Part shown: positions 17,012 through 25,739 of the stretch, piece by piece | How positions within the stretch are numbered: position 1 is the first letter of the stretch | Layout: the number at the start of each line of letters is the position of its first letter | Program-made: the position numbers and the translations under genes | Notes under the pieces: model-generated | Told to the model about the DNA's origin: nothing | What the model saw: the letters and a program-made list of their open reading frames with translations, nothing else | The model's database searches: none | Source of the DNA: DASXHZ01 sp036488085 | Lineage (GTDB): Bacteria; Acidobacteriota; Thermoanaerobaculia; Gp7-AA8 | Length of the DNA stretch: 64,000 bases | NCBI GenBank assembly: GCA_036488085.1 | Contig: DASXHZ010000074.1 | Span: 1 to 64,000 of the forward strand | Reading direction: 5' to 3'

Positions 17012-17943
17012 CGCGCGACATGCGACTGAAGGATTTCATCGAGATTCACGACTGGACCGCCGCCGAGGTCATGGAGATCTTCGAGCTGGCGAAAGACATC
17101 AAGGCCAAGCCGAAGAAGTTCCGCGACGCGCTGGAAGGGCAGACGCTCGCGATGATCTTCGAGAAGTCGTCGACCCGTACGCGCGTCTCATTCGAGACCG
17201 GGATGTTCCAGCTCGGCGGACAGGCGCTCTTCCTGTCGACGCGCGACATCCAGCTCGGCCGCGGCGAGCCGATCGCCGACACGGCGCGGGTCCTCTCGCG
17301 CTATGTCGACGGGATCATGGCGCGGACGTTCGCCCACAAGACGGTTACCGACCTCGCCGAGAACGCGAGCGTGCCGGTGATCAACGGCCTGACCGATCTG
17401 TCGCATCCGTGTCAGGCAATGACCGACTATTTCACCGCATGGGAGAAGTTCGGCTACGACCTGAAGGGCCGCAAGATGGCGTACGTCGGCGACGGCAACA
17501 ACATGGCGCACTCGCTGATGTTCTGTGCGCCGAAGGTCGGGATGGACATCGCGATCGCGACGCCGCCCTCCTACGCGCCCGATGCGACCGTGATCGGGCA
17601 GGCGAAGGCCGACGCCGACGCGGCCGGAACGAAGATGATCCTGACGCACTCCATCGCCGAGGCGGTGAAGGATGCCGACATCGTCGAGACCGACGTCTGG
17701 GCGTCGATGGGGCAGGAAGCGGAGGCGGAGCAGCGCAAACGCGACTTCGCCGGCTGGATCGTCGACGGCGAACTCATGGCACAAGCGAAGTCGAGCGCGA
17801 TCTTCATGCACTGCCTCCCCGCCCATCGCGGCGAGGAAGTCTCCGCGGAAGTGATCGACTCCTCGCAGTCGGTCATCTTCGACGAAGCCGAGAACCGGCT
17901 GCACGTGCAGAAGGCGATCATGGTCGCTCTCATGAAAAAGTGA
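17008..17943 (+). CDS. argF: Ornithine carbamoyltransferase
   Basis: 311 aa. Carbamoyl phosphate loop SSTRTRVSFE, second HPCQAMTDYFT, carbamoyl-phosphate site MARTFAHKT, and the ornithine-binding MHCLPAHRGEEV. Converts ornithine and carbamoyl phosphate to citrulline in arginine synthesis. No other arg gene is nearby, so the gene is embedded in an unrelated run. Length is normal. The ATG overlaps the previous stop and the next start is at 17940, also overlapping. Confidence 0.96.
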   Translation: MTRDMRLKDFIEIHDWTAAEVMEIFELAKDIKAKPKKFRDALEGQTLAMIFEKSSTRTRVSFETGMFQLGGQALFLSTRDIQLGRGEPIADTARVLSRYVDGIMARTFAHKTVTDLAENASVPVINGLTDLSHPCQAMTDYFTAWEKFGYDLKGRKMAYVGDGNNMAHSLMFCAPKVGMDIAIATPPSYAPDATVIGQAKADADAAGTKMILTHSIAEAVKDADIVETDVWASMGQEAEAEQRKRDFAGWIVDGELMAQAKSSAIFMHCLPAHRGEEVSAEVIDSSQSVIFDEAENRLHVQKAIMVALMKK

Positions 17944-18944
17944 AACGCCCCCTCAGCGGTCTCGTCGTCGTCGTTTTTCTCGGCATCGTCTTCTTCATCC
18001 TGCTGGGGCTTCTCGTTTTCTCCGGCTCGAAGAAGGATCACGAGCCGCAGCAGAGCGGCACCGAGACGCTGACGGTTCTTGCGCCGCGTATCCGGCTGCG
18101 CACGGAGCCGAACCCGAAGGCGCCGGTGGTCGCGACGGCGGTTGCCGGCGAGAAGCTCTTGCTCGTCGAGGAGCACGGCGCGTGGGTGCGCGTCCAGGAT
18201 CCGGACAACCTCGTCGGGTGGACCGAGCGCTCCTCGCTCGAGCGCACGGTGGAGCGCGAGCGGCGGTTGGCGCGTTTCGTTGCGATCCGCAAGCTGCCGG
18301 CGCTCGGCGGCGTCGCGACGGAGCGGACGTCGCTCTACGCCGGCCCCGGGATCTTCTATCCGATCGTCGGCGAGCTGTCAGAAGGGTCCGACGTGAAGGT
18401 CTACACGCGCGACCACGACTTCTACGGGATCGAAGTCGGCGACTCCGTCGCATACGCCGACGTCGATGCGATCAACGTAACCGCGACCGGCGCGCCGCAA
18501 CTCGATGTCCGCACCAGCACGAGTTCTACCGCGACAGAGACGACCGAAACGACGGAGACGACGGGGACCGAAGAGGGGACCGCGACGGAGGCCCCCCCGC
18601 TGATGCCTGTGCCGGCGCCACAACCGGTTCCGGCACGCGCCGATCGCAGCGGCGTCTATGCCGCGGTCCCTCCCGGCGGCACGCAGCCCGAGGAGATCGA
18701 TCGCGTCGTTCCGCGCTACCCGTCCTCGGCGCGCGGGGCAGGCGTCGAAGGCCCGGTCGTCATTCGCGGCATCGTCCGCCGCGACGGAACGATCGACAAC
18801 GTCGAGATCATCAAGGACCTCCCTTACGGCCTCGGCGAAGCCGCGCGTGAGGCCGTCTCGCAGTGGCGCTTCCGTCCCGCGACCGTCGGCGGCGATCCGA
18901 TCGACGTCTATTACACGGTCACCGTCAATTTCCGACTTCGATAA
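17940..18944 (+). CDS. TonB-type protein with N-terminal SH3-like domains
   Basis: 334 aa, GTG at 17940 overlapping the argF stop. Membrane anchor at about 6-28, then two bacterial SH3 (SH3b) repeats (APRIRLRTEPNPKAPVVAT and ERTSLYAGPGIFYPIVGEL), a Thr/Glu- and Pro-rich linker and a C-terminal TonB domain (VVPRYPSSARGAGVEGPVVI, AVSQWRFRPATVGG). The layout anchor-SH3b-linker-TonB predicts an energy transducer that also binds peptidoglycan. ExbB/ExbD are not here. A candidate client is the BtuB-like receptor at 52318, but nothing links them directly. Confidence 0.87.
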   Translation: MKRPLSGLVVVVFLGIVFFILLGLLVFSGSKKDHEPQQSGTETLTVLAPRIRLRTEPNPKAPVVATAVAGEKLLLVEEHGAWVRVQDPDNLVGWTERSSLERTVERERRLARFVAIRKLPALGGVATERTSLYAGPGIFYPIVGELSEGSDVKVYTRDHDFYGIEVGDSVAYADVDAINVTATGAPQLDVRTSTSSTATETTETTETTGTEEGTATEAPPLMPVPAPQPVPARADRSGVYAAVPPGGTQPEEIDRVVPRYPSSARGAGVEGPVVIRGIVRRDGTIDNVEIIKDLPYGLGEAAREAVSQWRFRPATVGGDPIDVYYTVTVNFRLR

Positions 18945-19814
18945 ATGTCGCGCTTCTTTTTTCCCGACGCGCCGGGCGATCTGATCGGCGCACACATCTC
19001 GACCAAAGGCGGTCTGCACACCGTCTTCGAACGTGCCGCCGCGATCAACGCGTCCGCGATCGCGTTGTTCGCGAAGAACTCGAATCAGTGGAAGGGAAAG
19101 GTGCTGACCGACGAGGACGTCCAGACGTTCGCATCGCTGCGCAACGTTCAGCCGATCGTGTCGCACGCCTCGTATCTGATCAATCTCGCGACGACCAATC
19201 CGGAGTTCCACGCCAAGTCGATCGCCGCGATGATCGACGAGCTCGATCGCGCCGAACGTCTCGGCATCCACGGCGTCGTCCTCCATCCTGGCGCCCACCT
19301 CGAAGCCGGCGTCGCCGCCGGAGTCGATCAGATCGCGCGCTCGCTCGACCAGGTCCACGCCGCGATTCCCAACCATCGCGCCGTCACGTTCCTCGAGACG
19401 GCGGCCGGACAAGGCTCATGCCTCGGCTGCACGTTCGAGGAGCTCGGCCGGATCATCGATGCGGTCGACGACAAGAAGCGCGTCGGAATCTGCATCGACA
19501 CCTGCCACATCTTCGCGGCCGGCTACGAGATCCGTACGGTCGACGGCTACGAAAAGATGGTGGAGGAGGTGGACCGCTTCGTCGGCATCGACAAGGTCGG
19601 CGTCTTCCACCTCAACGACTCGAAGAAAGGGCTCGGCAGCCGCGTCGACCGCCACCAGCACATCGGCGAGGGGGAGCTCGGCCTCGAGCCGTTCCGGCTC
19701 CTGCTCAACGACGCGCGGTTCGCGAAGATCCCGAAGCTGCTGGAGACGCCGAAGACCATCGAAACGGAATCCGACCAGCGGAACATCGCAATGCTCCGTG
19801 GGTTGCTCCGGTAG
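18945..19814 (+). CDS. nfo: Endonuclease IV
   Basis: 289-aa AP endonuclease, TIM barrel with three zinc ions. Seen: LIGAHISTKGGLHTVFERA, ALFAKNSNQWKGK, VVLHPGAH, LETAAGQGSCLG, GICIDTCHIFAAGY, FHLNDSKKGLGSRVDRHQHIGEG and LLETPK. These cover the metal ligands H, E, D and H of the family. Repairs abasic sites. ATG directly follows the previous stop codon (TAAATG). Confidence 0.96.
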   Translation: MSRFFFPDAPGDLIGAHISTKGGLHTVFERAAAINASAIALFAKNSNQWKGKVLTDEDVQTFASLRNVQPIVSHASYLINLATTNPEFHAKSIAAMIDELDRAERLGIHGVVLHPGAHLEAGVAAGVDQIARSLDQVHAAIPNHRAVTFLETAAGQGSCLGCTFEELGRIIDAVDDKKRVGICIDTCHIFAAGYEIRTVDGYEKMVEEVDRFVGIDKVGVFHLNDSKKGLGSRVDRHQHIGEGELGLEPFRLLLNDARFAKIPKLLETPKTIETESDQRNIAMLRGLLR

Positions 19815-19840
19815 TTGCGTTTCGCTACAGTCGCGCGGCT

Positions 19841-21046
19841 ATGAACCGCATCGACTATCGCGACGGCAAGATCGTCGTTCCCGACGACCCGATCATCCCG
19901 TATATCGAAGGCGACGGAACGGGTCCCGACATCTGGCGCGCCACGCAGTACGTCATCGACGGCGCCGTCAAAAAGCTGTACGGCGGAAAGCGCCAGATTC
20001 ACTGGCGCGAGGTCTACGCCGGCGACAAGGCGAAGGAGAAGTTCGACAACTACCTCCCCGACGAGACGCTGGAGGAGATCAAGACCTACCGAGTCTCGAT
20101 CAAGGGACCGCTCTCAACGCCGGTCGGCGGCGGCATCCGCTCGCTGAACGTGACGCTGCGGCAGGTCCTCGACCTCTACGCGTGCGTGCGGCCGGTGCGT
20201 TATTTCGAGGGCGTTCCCTCGCCGGTGAGGGAGCCGCAGAAGGTCGACATGACCATCTTCCGCGAGAACACGGAAGACGTTTACGCCGGCATCGAGTGGC
20301 CGGCCGGCACGGACGGCGCGAACAAGATCATCGAGTGCATCAACGAGATCGAACGCCGCGCCGGCGCGAAGATTCGTCCCGGCTCGGCGATCGGCATCAA
20401 GCCGATGTCGGAGTTCGGCTCGAAGCGGCTGGTGCGGAAGGCGATCGAATACGCGATCGCCGCGAAGCGCGACTCCGTCACGCTGGTGCACAAGGGCAAC
20501 ATCCAGAAGTTCACGGAAGGGGCGTTCAAGGATTGGGGCTATGAGCTCGCGAAAGAGGAGTTCGGCGACGTCACGATCGCCGAGTCGGAAGCCGGCGCCG
20601 AGGGTGCCGGCGGCAAGATCGTGATCAAGGACCGCATCGCCGACTCGATGTTCCAGCAGGTGCTGCTGCGGCCGAGCGAGTACTCCGTCATCGCGACCAC
20701 GAACCTGAACGGCGACTACATCTCCGACGCGCTCGCGGCGCAGGTCGGCGGCCTCGGCATGGCGCCAGGCTCCAACGAGTCGGACGAAGTCGCGATCTTC
20801 GAGGCGACGCACGGCACCGCGCCGAAGTACGCCAACAAGGACATGATCAATCCCGGCTCGCTGATCCTCTCCGGCGTCATGATGCTGCGGCACATGAAGT
20901 GGTGGGAAGCGGCCGACGCGATCGAGCGCGGCATCGCGAAGACGATCCAGCAGAAGCGCGTGACGTATGACCTGGAGCGGCAGATGCAGGGAGCGACCAA
21001 GGTGTCGACGTCGGAGTTCGGCAAGGCGATCGTCGACAATATCTGA
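19841..21046 (+). CDS. icd: Isocitrate dehydrogenase, NADP type
   Basis: 401-aa TCA-cycle enzyme, ATG at 19841. Seen: IPYIEGDGTGPDIW, substrate loop GPLSTPVGGGIRSLNVTLRQ (site Ser in STPVGGG), RENTEDVYAGIEW, IEYAIAAKRDSVTLVHKGNI and HGTAPKYANKDMINPGS, the last being the nucleotide-specificity region of NADP-type bacterial enzymes. Decarboxylates isocitrate to 2-oxoglutarate. The SDR gene starts on its stop (TGATG). Confidence 0.96.
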   Translation: MNRIDYRDGKIVVPDDPIIPYIEGDGTGPDIWRATQYVIDGAVKKLYGGKRQIHWREVYAGDKAKEKFDNYLPDETLEEIKTYRVSIKGPLSTPVGGGIRSLNVTLRQVLDLYACVRPVRYFEGVPSPVREPQKVDMTIFRENTEDVYAGIEWPAGTDGANKIIECINEIERRAGAKIRPGSAIGIKPMSEFGSKRLVRKAIEYAIAAKRDSVTLVHKGNIQKFTEGAFKDWGYELAKEEFGDVTIAESEAGAEGAGGKIVIKDRIADSMFQQVLLRPSEYSVIATTNLNGDYISDALAAQVGGLGMAPGSNESDEVAIFEATHGTAPKYANKDMINPGSLILSGVMMLRHMKWWEAADAIERGIAKTIQQKRVTYDLERQMQGATKVSTSEFGKAIVDNI

Positions 21047-21807
21047 TGGACCTGGGACTGCGCGGTCGTGTCGCCATGGTCGCGGCGGCGAGCAAAGGGC
21101 TCGGTGCCGCGATCGCGGAATCGCTCGCGTCGGAAGGCGTGAAGCTGTCGCTCTGCGCTCGGTCGTTCGAGCGAAACGCGGATGAGTCGATGCTTAAGGT
21201 TCCGTGCGATGTCTCGAAAGCCGAGGACTTGCAGCGATGGGTCGATGAGACGATCGCGCACTTCGGGCAGGTCGACATCCTCGTCACCAATACCGGCGGG
21301 CCGCCCGCCGCGCCCTTTTTGAGTCTCGCCGAGGAGCAGTGGCGGACCGGGATCGACGGGACGCTGATGAACGTCGTCCGCCTCTGCAAAGCCGTCATCC
21401 CCGACATGCAGAAGCGGAAGTGGGGACGGATCGTTCACCTGACGTCGCTCGTCGCGAAGCAGCCGAATCCGTTGCTGACGATCAGCAGCACGCTACGCGC
21501 GGGACTTTCCGCGTTGACCAAGACCCTCGGCGATCAGGTGGCAAAGGACGGCATCACCGTCAACGCCATACTCACCGGCCACTTCCTCACCGACCGGCAG
21601 CACCACCTCGCCGACATCCGCGCGAAGGAGCAGGGAATCACGCCGCAGCAGTACCTTGACAAATCCGTCCAGGACATCCCGATGGGCCGCTTCGGCGCCC
21701 CCCGCGAGCTCGCCGACGTCGTCACCTTCCTCTGCAGCGACCGCGCAAGCTACCTCACCGGTACGTCGATCCAGATCGACGGCGGGTATATCCGGTCGAC
21801 TTTTTAG
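21046..21807 (+). CDS. SDR oxidoreductase lacking the catalytic tyrosine
   Basis: 253 aa. Rossmann N-terminus AAASKGLGAAIA, NNAG replaced by NTGGPP, HLTSLVAKQP (active-site Ser). The usual YxxxK is replaced: the helix reads SSTLRAGLSALTK, so Tyr becomes Thr and the downstream Arg takes the lysine place. The C-terminal GRFGAPRELADVVTFLCSDRASYLTGTSIQIDGGY is normal. This matches a known FabG-like subgroup without Tyr, whose activity may differ. Overlaps the icd stop by one base. Confidence 0.88.
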   Translation: MDLGLRGRVAMVAAASKGLGAAIAESLASEGVKLSLCARSFERNADESMLKVPCDVSKAEDLQRWVDETIAHFGQVDILVTNTGGPPAAPFLSLAEEQWRTGIDGTLMNVVRLCKAVIPDMQKRKWGRIVHLTSLVAKQPNPLLTISSTLRAGLSALTKTLGDQVAKDGITVNAILTGHFLTDRQHHLADIRAKEQGITPQQYLDKSVQDIPMGRFGAPRELADVVTFLCSDRASYLTGTSIQIDGGYIRSTF

Positions 21808-21813
21808 TTTTCG

Positions 21814-22689
21814 TTACTCCCAGCTCGCCCCATTCATCCGCGCGATCACCTTCGCCACTTCGATGTAGTCCGCCTGGTCGCCGAGCTCGTGCAAGGACGC
21901 GGTGAAGAGTTGCTGGGTCAGCGCGAGCATGGGGGTGGAGGCGTGGAGCTGGTGCGAGAGCTGGTTGGCGATGCGGATGTCTTTGTCGTGGTGCGCGAGT
22001 TTGAAGACGAGCGGCCACTTGTGGTCGGCGAGGCGCATCGGGAGAAGGTTCTCGGATGCGTTCGAGCGTCCGCTTCCCGCGTTCGTGACGGCGAGCGCGG
22101 TCTTGAGATCGATGCCGAGCCGCTTGGCGAGGAGTAGGCACTCGCTCGTGATCCAGACGGTGGCGCCCATGATCGAGTTGGTGAGGACTTTGATCGCGTG
22201 GCCGCTGCCGATCGGGCCGACGTGAATGATCGTCCTGCCGTTGAGTTTCAGGATCTCCCGCGCGCGCTCGAAGTCCTCCGTGCTGGCGGCGCCGACCATG
22301 ATCGTCAGCGTGGCGTTCTCAGCTCCGACAGTCGCGCCGGTCACCGGTGCATCGACGAACGTGACGCCTTTCTCCGCGAGCCGCTTCGCCGTTTCGCGGC
22401 TGACGTTTGGATCGCCGCTCGTCGCGTCAATCCAGAGCGTGCCGCTTTTCACGACCGGTAGGAGTCGATCGACGATTTCGTCGACCTCCTTGCTGGTCGG
22501 GAGCATGGTGATGATGACGTCCGCGTCGGCGGTCGACGCGAGACCATTCGCGAGCGTCGTTCCGTGCTCGCGCGAGTGGCGCTCCGCCTTCTCGCGCGTG
22601 CGGTTCCAAACGGTGACGTCGTGTTCTTTGGAGAGGTGCCGCGCCATGGGGTAGCCCATCGCGCCGAGGCCGATGAATCCGATCTTCAT
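21814..22689 (-). CDS. 3-hydroxyisobutyrate dehydrogenase / 6-phosphogluconate dehydrogenase family
   Basis: 291 aa. Rossmann start MKIGFIGLGAMGYPMARHL, WNRT, DVIITMLP, VDAPVTGATVGAENATLTIMVG (substrate site), a catalytic lysine in GSGHAIKVLTNSIMG and KDIRIAN in the helical domain. Family oxidises beta-hydroxyacids such as 3-hydroxyisobutyrate, tartronate semialdehyde or glyoxylate. Substrate cannot be deduced. Convergent with the SDR gene (6 bp apart). Confidence 0.92.
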   Translation of the reverse strand: MKIGFIGLGAMGYPMARHLSKEHDVTVWNRTREKAERHSREHGTTLANGLASTADADVIITMLPTSKEVDEIVDRLLPVVKSGTLWIDATSGDPNVSRETAKRLAEKGVTFVDAPVTGATVGAENATLTIMVGAASTEDFERAREILKLNGRTIIHVGPIGSGHAIKVLTNSIMGATVWITSECLLLAKRLGIDLKTALAVTNAGSGRSNASENLLPMRLADHKWPLVFKLAHHDKDIRIANQLSHQLHASTPMLALTQQLFTASLHELGDQADYIEVAKVIARMNGASWE

Positions 22690-22810
22690 GGGGTGATTTT
22701 ATGGCGGGGACGCGAGTCGGCTCGTGGGTGATTCGTGCGGAAGCCACGCCCCTCACCCGGCGCTTCGCGCCACCTCTCCCGGAGGGAGAGGGAATTGGGG
22801 TGGAGACGAC

Positions 22811-22955
22811 TGAGAAAACGACCGAGACCCTCCGGCTCGCGTTGCAGAGAGAGAGGTAGCTTCAGCAATTGTCCACGGAGGCACGCCCATTCGCCCGCTC
22901 TACCGTGGTGGGTCCGAGGTGGGCACGAAACTGAAGGGTCTCGGTCGTTTTCTCA
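22811..22955. repeat. 21-bp perfect inverted repeat, spaced by 103 bp
   Basis: Arms 22811-22831 and 22935-22955 are exact inverted copies (left arm starts TGAGAAAACGACC). A long hairpin could form in RNA; the inner 103 bp has no coding sense. It lies just beyond the terminator of the ferredoxin gene. Confidence 0.85.
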
Positions 22956-22968
22956 ATGATCGGCAAAC

Positions 22969-22997
22969 AAAAAAAGGGGCGATACGCCCCTTTTTTT
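22969..22997. terminator. Bidirectional rho-independent terminator
   Basis: GGGGCG/CGCCCC stem (22976-22981 with 22985-22990, 3-base loop) flanked by a seven-A tract upstream and a seven-T tract downstream, so it works on both strands. On the minus strand it closes the ferredoxin gene (stop at 23077). Confidence 0.9.
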
Positions 22998-23076
22998 GCC
23001 CGAAGGCACCGTCTGTCTTGACGGTGTGGAATCTACAGCGTTGCTCTGCCTAATGTAGTGAGCTGGATCACAAAGA

Positions 23077-23343
23077 TCAAGTTCTGTTTTTGTACCACTG
23101 CGCGTTCATCTCGGTGTAGTGCGCCCACTGCGCCGGCACGAGGTCGGCGGGGAAGATCGCGGCCACCGGGCACGCAGGCTCGCACGCTCCGCAGTCGATG
23201 CAGACCTCGGGATCGATGTAGAGGATCGTCTCTTTCTCGAAGTCCGGTTCGTCTTTCCGCGGATGGATGCAGTCGACGGGACAGACGTCGACGCATGCGG
23301 TGTCTTTGGTGTTCACGCAAGGTTCAGCGATTACGTATGTCAT
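23077..23343 (-). CDS. 7Fe ferredoxin
   Basis: 88 aa. N-terminal CVNTKDTACVDVCPVDCIH gives the [3Fe-4S] and part of the [4Fe-4S] ligands, and CIDCGACEPACPVAAI the second cluster, the pattern of the bacterial 7Fe/8Fe ferredoxin FdxA. Carries electrons at low potential in the cytosol. The C-terminal YTEMNAQWYKN is typical. Monocistronic, ended by the strong terminator at 22969. Confidence 0.93.
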   Translation of the reverse strand: MTYVIAEPCVNTKDTACVDVCPVDCIHPRKDEPDFEKETILYIDPEVCIDCGACEPACPVAAIFPADLVPAQWAHYTEMNAQWYKNRT

Positions 23344-23403
23344 CGGACGATTCGGCCTCCCGGACCTGAAGTGGCGGCCATCTTACGGCAAGTCAGACGG
23401 ACA

Positions 23404-25476
23404 CTAGTCGGTCCACTTACGAATCGACTCGATCTGGTAGTCGTTCCCCATGAAAGAGACGATGTCGCCCGTCGCGTGTCCGAGGAGTGCTTTCGCCACC
23501 TCGGACTGGTTCGAGTAGATGCCGTGCTCGGGCGCTGACTCCCACGGCCCGAGGATGACGACCTCGCGCTGCAGCTCGCCGTTGGAGAGGAGGAGCTTCG
23601 TGCCGACGCGGACCGCGGTCGTGTCGATCTGTCCCGCCTCGAGCACGCGGACGCGCGATAACTCGCCCGACAGCTCCGCGGCGCGGGCGGCGAGGTACTC
23701 GGCGCGCTGACGCGCCGCCTTGTACTCGAAGTTCTCGCGAAGATCGCCCATCTCGCGTGCCGCCTGAAGCGCCTTCGAGTTCGCGGGGATCTCCACGTTG
23801 CGGAGGTGCTGCAGCTCGGCGCGCTTCTTCTCGAGCATGTCGGGAGTCGAGTAGACCGGCTCCTGCTCCTGTTCGCGGAGGTGAGGGTGCTTCATCAGCG
23901 CCGCCGCCTTCACGATCTCGCGGCGGTACTCCTCGACCGCGCCGTAGCGGTCGAGGGTGTCGACGATCCTGCGTGCCTGCTCTTCGTTGTTCTGCGTGTT
24001 GATGATGCGGATGGCGAGCGCGCCTTTGTCGAAGAAGTCTTTGAGACGGGCGCGGACGGAACTGAATTCGTCGTTCGTCAGCGCATCGAGGAGCTGGAAG
24101 AGGAGTTGATACGTGGCGCGGTCGCCCCACGACTCGTCCTCGTTGACGCGCTTCGCGTACCAGTAGAACGCACGCGGATGGCGACGTGGGTAGCGGAGCG
24201 TCTCGTCGGTGAGGCGTGTGAGGAGATCGGTCTCGCCGGCTGTCTCGAGCGCGTCGTAGACGAGCGTGATCATCTTCGGCTCTTCTTCGAGGAAGAAAAG
24301 CTCGCTGTAAACCTTGTGCCAGTCGGGATGCGTCTCGCGGACGACCCCGATCGCGCGCTCGCGGAGCTGTTTGTCGCCGATCGCCGCGACCGTGCGCGAG
24401 GCCATCGGCGACTGCAGCAGCGACGCGGGTTCGATGGTCGACTCGTACTTGCCGGGAAGGCTTTCCAGCGTCGTGAGGATCTGCCACGACATGGCCGAGT
24501 CGGTGCGGGCGAGCCTCGCTGCGTCCGCGGCGAGCGCGGTCGAGAAGAAGTTCGCGAGCTCCTGGCTCCGCGCGCTGTGCTTGCGCGCAAGCTCCAGACG
24601 CGACTTGGCGTCGGCGCGCTCAAAGTCGCGGCGGACGACTCCCTCGGCTTCTCCTGCCGAGGACGAATACGAGTACGTCGCCTTCGCGCCCGAGCCGCTG
24701 ACGACGATCTGCGGGTTCTTGCGCGCCGACGTCCACCACGATGTCCAGCTCTTCTCCGGCACGACGCCGATCACGGCGTCGCGCACTTCGGCCATCGTCA
24801 TCGGGCGGCCGAAGCTCTGGAGCAGTTTCGCGAAGAACTCGGCCGGCTTCTTCGTCGCCTGCGTCTGCAGGCCTTCAGGATCCTGGAACTTCTCGCGGAG
24901 GATGTGCCCCGCGGGGAGCGGCGTCAGGAACTTGTTCGCGGCGCCGAGCGGCACCGAGACGCGCTTGTCTTTCTCGAAATCGAGGCGGCAGACGCCGAGC
25001 TCCGGGTTCAGCTCCGTCACGCGGCCGGCGCCGCGGCCCGACATGAAGAAGCACTCGCCCTCGTCGTACGTGAGCCACGTCTCGATCTTCTCGGCACGCT
25101 CCACGGGATTCGACTGCGGGTCGTTGAACTTCGCGAACTGAAACGCGCGCGCGAAGTTCTTGTGGGTGCCGAAAGCCTTCTTCAGCGCGTCTTCGAACTG
25201 CTGGCGGAGTTGGGCCGGATGCTTCGAGAGGCGGCCAAGCTCCTTCAGCACATGGAGGCGCTGGAGCCAGTGGCCGCCCTCCTTCAGCGAGTCGCTGAGG
25301 AGTCCGAGGAGCGTGTCCGACTGCGTGCGCTGCTCGGCCTTCCGGAGCGCTTTCGCGACGGTGATGAACGCGTCCACGTCGGACGGATCTCGGTCGAGCT
25401 CCGCCATCCAGAGCGACTCGACATCGTCAAACTTCTTTGAGTGGACCTGCCTGAGGGCGTCTTCGCGGAACGGCAT
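23404..25476 (-). CDS. greA: GreA-type transcription elongation factor with long N-terminal extension
   Basis: 690 aa; typical GreA is about 158. The last ~155 residues are a complete GreA: coiled coil with the catalytic acidic tip in REMGDLRENFEYKAARQR, and the C-terminal FKBP-like part (VRVGTKLLL, SNQSEVAKALLGHATGDIVSF). The N-terminal ~530 residues are helical, repeat-like (possible TPR/SPA-type helices) with a central beta-rich stretch (SGRGAGRVTELNPELGVCRLDF). Long GreA proteins of this form are known in Chlamydiae and relatives. Rescues back-tracked RNA polymerase; extension role unknown. Confidence 0.88.
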   Translation of the reverse strand: MPFREDALRQVHSKKFDDVESLWMAELDRDPSDVDAFITVAKALRKAEQRTQSDTLLGLLSDSLKEGGHWLQRLHVLKELGRLSKHPAQLRQQFEDALKKAFGTHKNFARAFQFAKFNDPQSNPVERAEKIETWLTYDEGECFFMSGRGAGRVTELNPELGVCRLDFEKDKRVSVPLGAANKFLTPLPAGHILREKFQDPEGLQTQATKKPAEFFAKLLQSFGRPMTMAEVRDAVIGVVPEKSWTSWWTSARKNPQIVVSGSGAKATYSYSSSAGEAEGVVRRDFERADAKSRLELARKHSARSQELANFFSTALAADAARLARTDSAMSWQILTTLESLPGKYESTIEPASLLQSPMASRTVAAIGDKQLRERAIGVVRETHPDWHKVYSELFFLEEEPKMITLVYDALETAGETDLLTRLTDETLRYPRRHPRAFYWYAKRVNEDESWGDRATYQLLFQLLDALTNDEFSSVRARLKDFFDKGALAIRIINTQNNEEQARRIVDTLDRYGAVEEYRREIVKAAALMKHPHLREQEQEPVYSTPDMLEKKRAELQHLRNVEIPANSKALQAAREMGDLRENFEYKAARQRAEYLAARAAELSGELSRVRVLEAGQIDTTAVRVGTKLLLSNGELQREVVILGPWESAPEHGIYSNQSEVAKALLGHATGDIVSFMGNDYQIESIRKWTD

Positions 25477-25496
25477 GAAGCGCGAATTGTAGTGGT

Positions 25497-25652
25497 CTAC
25501 CGCCGCATTTTCACGAGCGTCTTGAATACGTCGAACGGCAGCTCTTCGCTGCGGACGATTTGACGCAGGTGATGAAGCGAGGTCTTGCGATCTTTGACGT
25601 CGTCGGGCGTCAAGTTGTTCTTGCGGAGGAGGTCGTGTGCTTTCTGTTCCAT
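25497..25652 (-). CDS. Small hypothetical protein
   Basis: 51 aa from the ATG at 25652. Charged and helical (MEQKAHDLLRKNNLTPDDV, then KTSLHHLRQIVRSEELP, ending KTLVKMRR). The frame is open upstream to 25712, but that would use a less likely start. It lies 20 bp upstream of the greA start and on the same strand. No family recognised; coding status is inferred from position and sequence quality only. Confidence 0.5.
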   Translation of the reverse strand: MEQKAHDLLRKNNLTPDDVKDRKTSLHHLRQIVRSEELPFDVFKTLVKMRR

Positions 25653-25739
25653 GGAGATGGCTGAAACTTCCCCATGCGAGGCTGTATTCCGCGTAGCGAG
25701 GCCGGAAAGCAACCCAAAATCAGCAGAAAGTTCCCCACT

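Larger units (their letters stand above)
22690..23076. other. Repeat-bearing intergenic region
   Basis: 387 bp between two minus-strand genes, with no gene. It holds a CCTCTCCC/GGGAGAGG hairpin near 22771-22790 that resembles widespread 'cctcaccc...ctctccc' repeats, the 21-bp inverted repeat 22811-22831/22935-22955 and a bidirectional terminator at 22969-22997. Confidence 0.7.

Noticed and set aside
18863..21046. 727-codon frame covering nfo and icd
   Set aside because: Only its last 401 codons (icd) are real; the first part is a shadow of nfo in another frame.
23806..25440. 544-codon plus-strand frame opposite greA
   Set aside because: GC-rich antisense shadow; Leu/Arg-rich low-complexity translation without motifs, while the minus-strand GreA domain is unmistakable.
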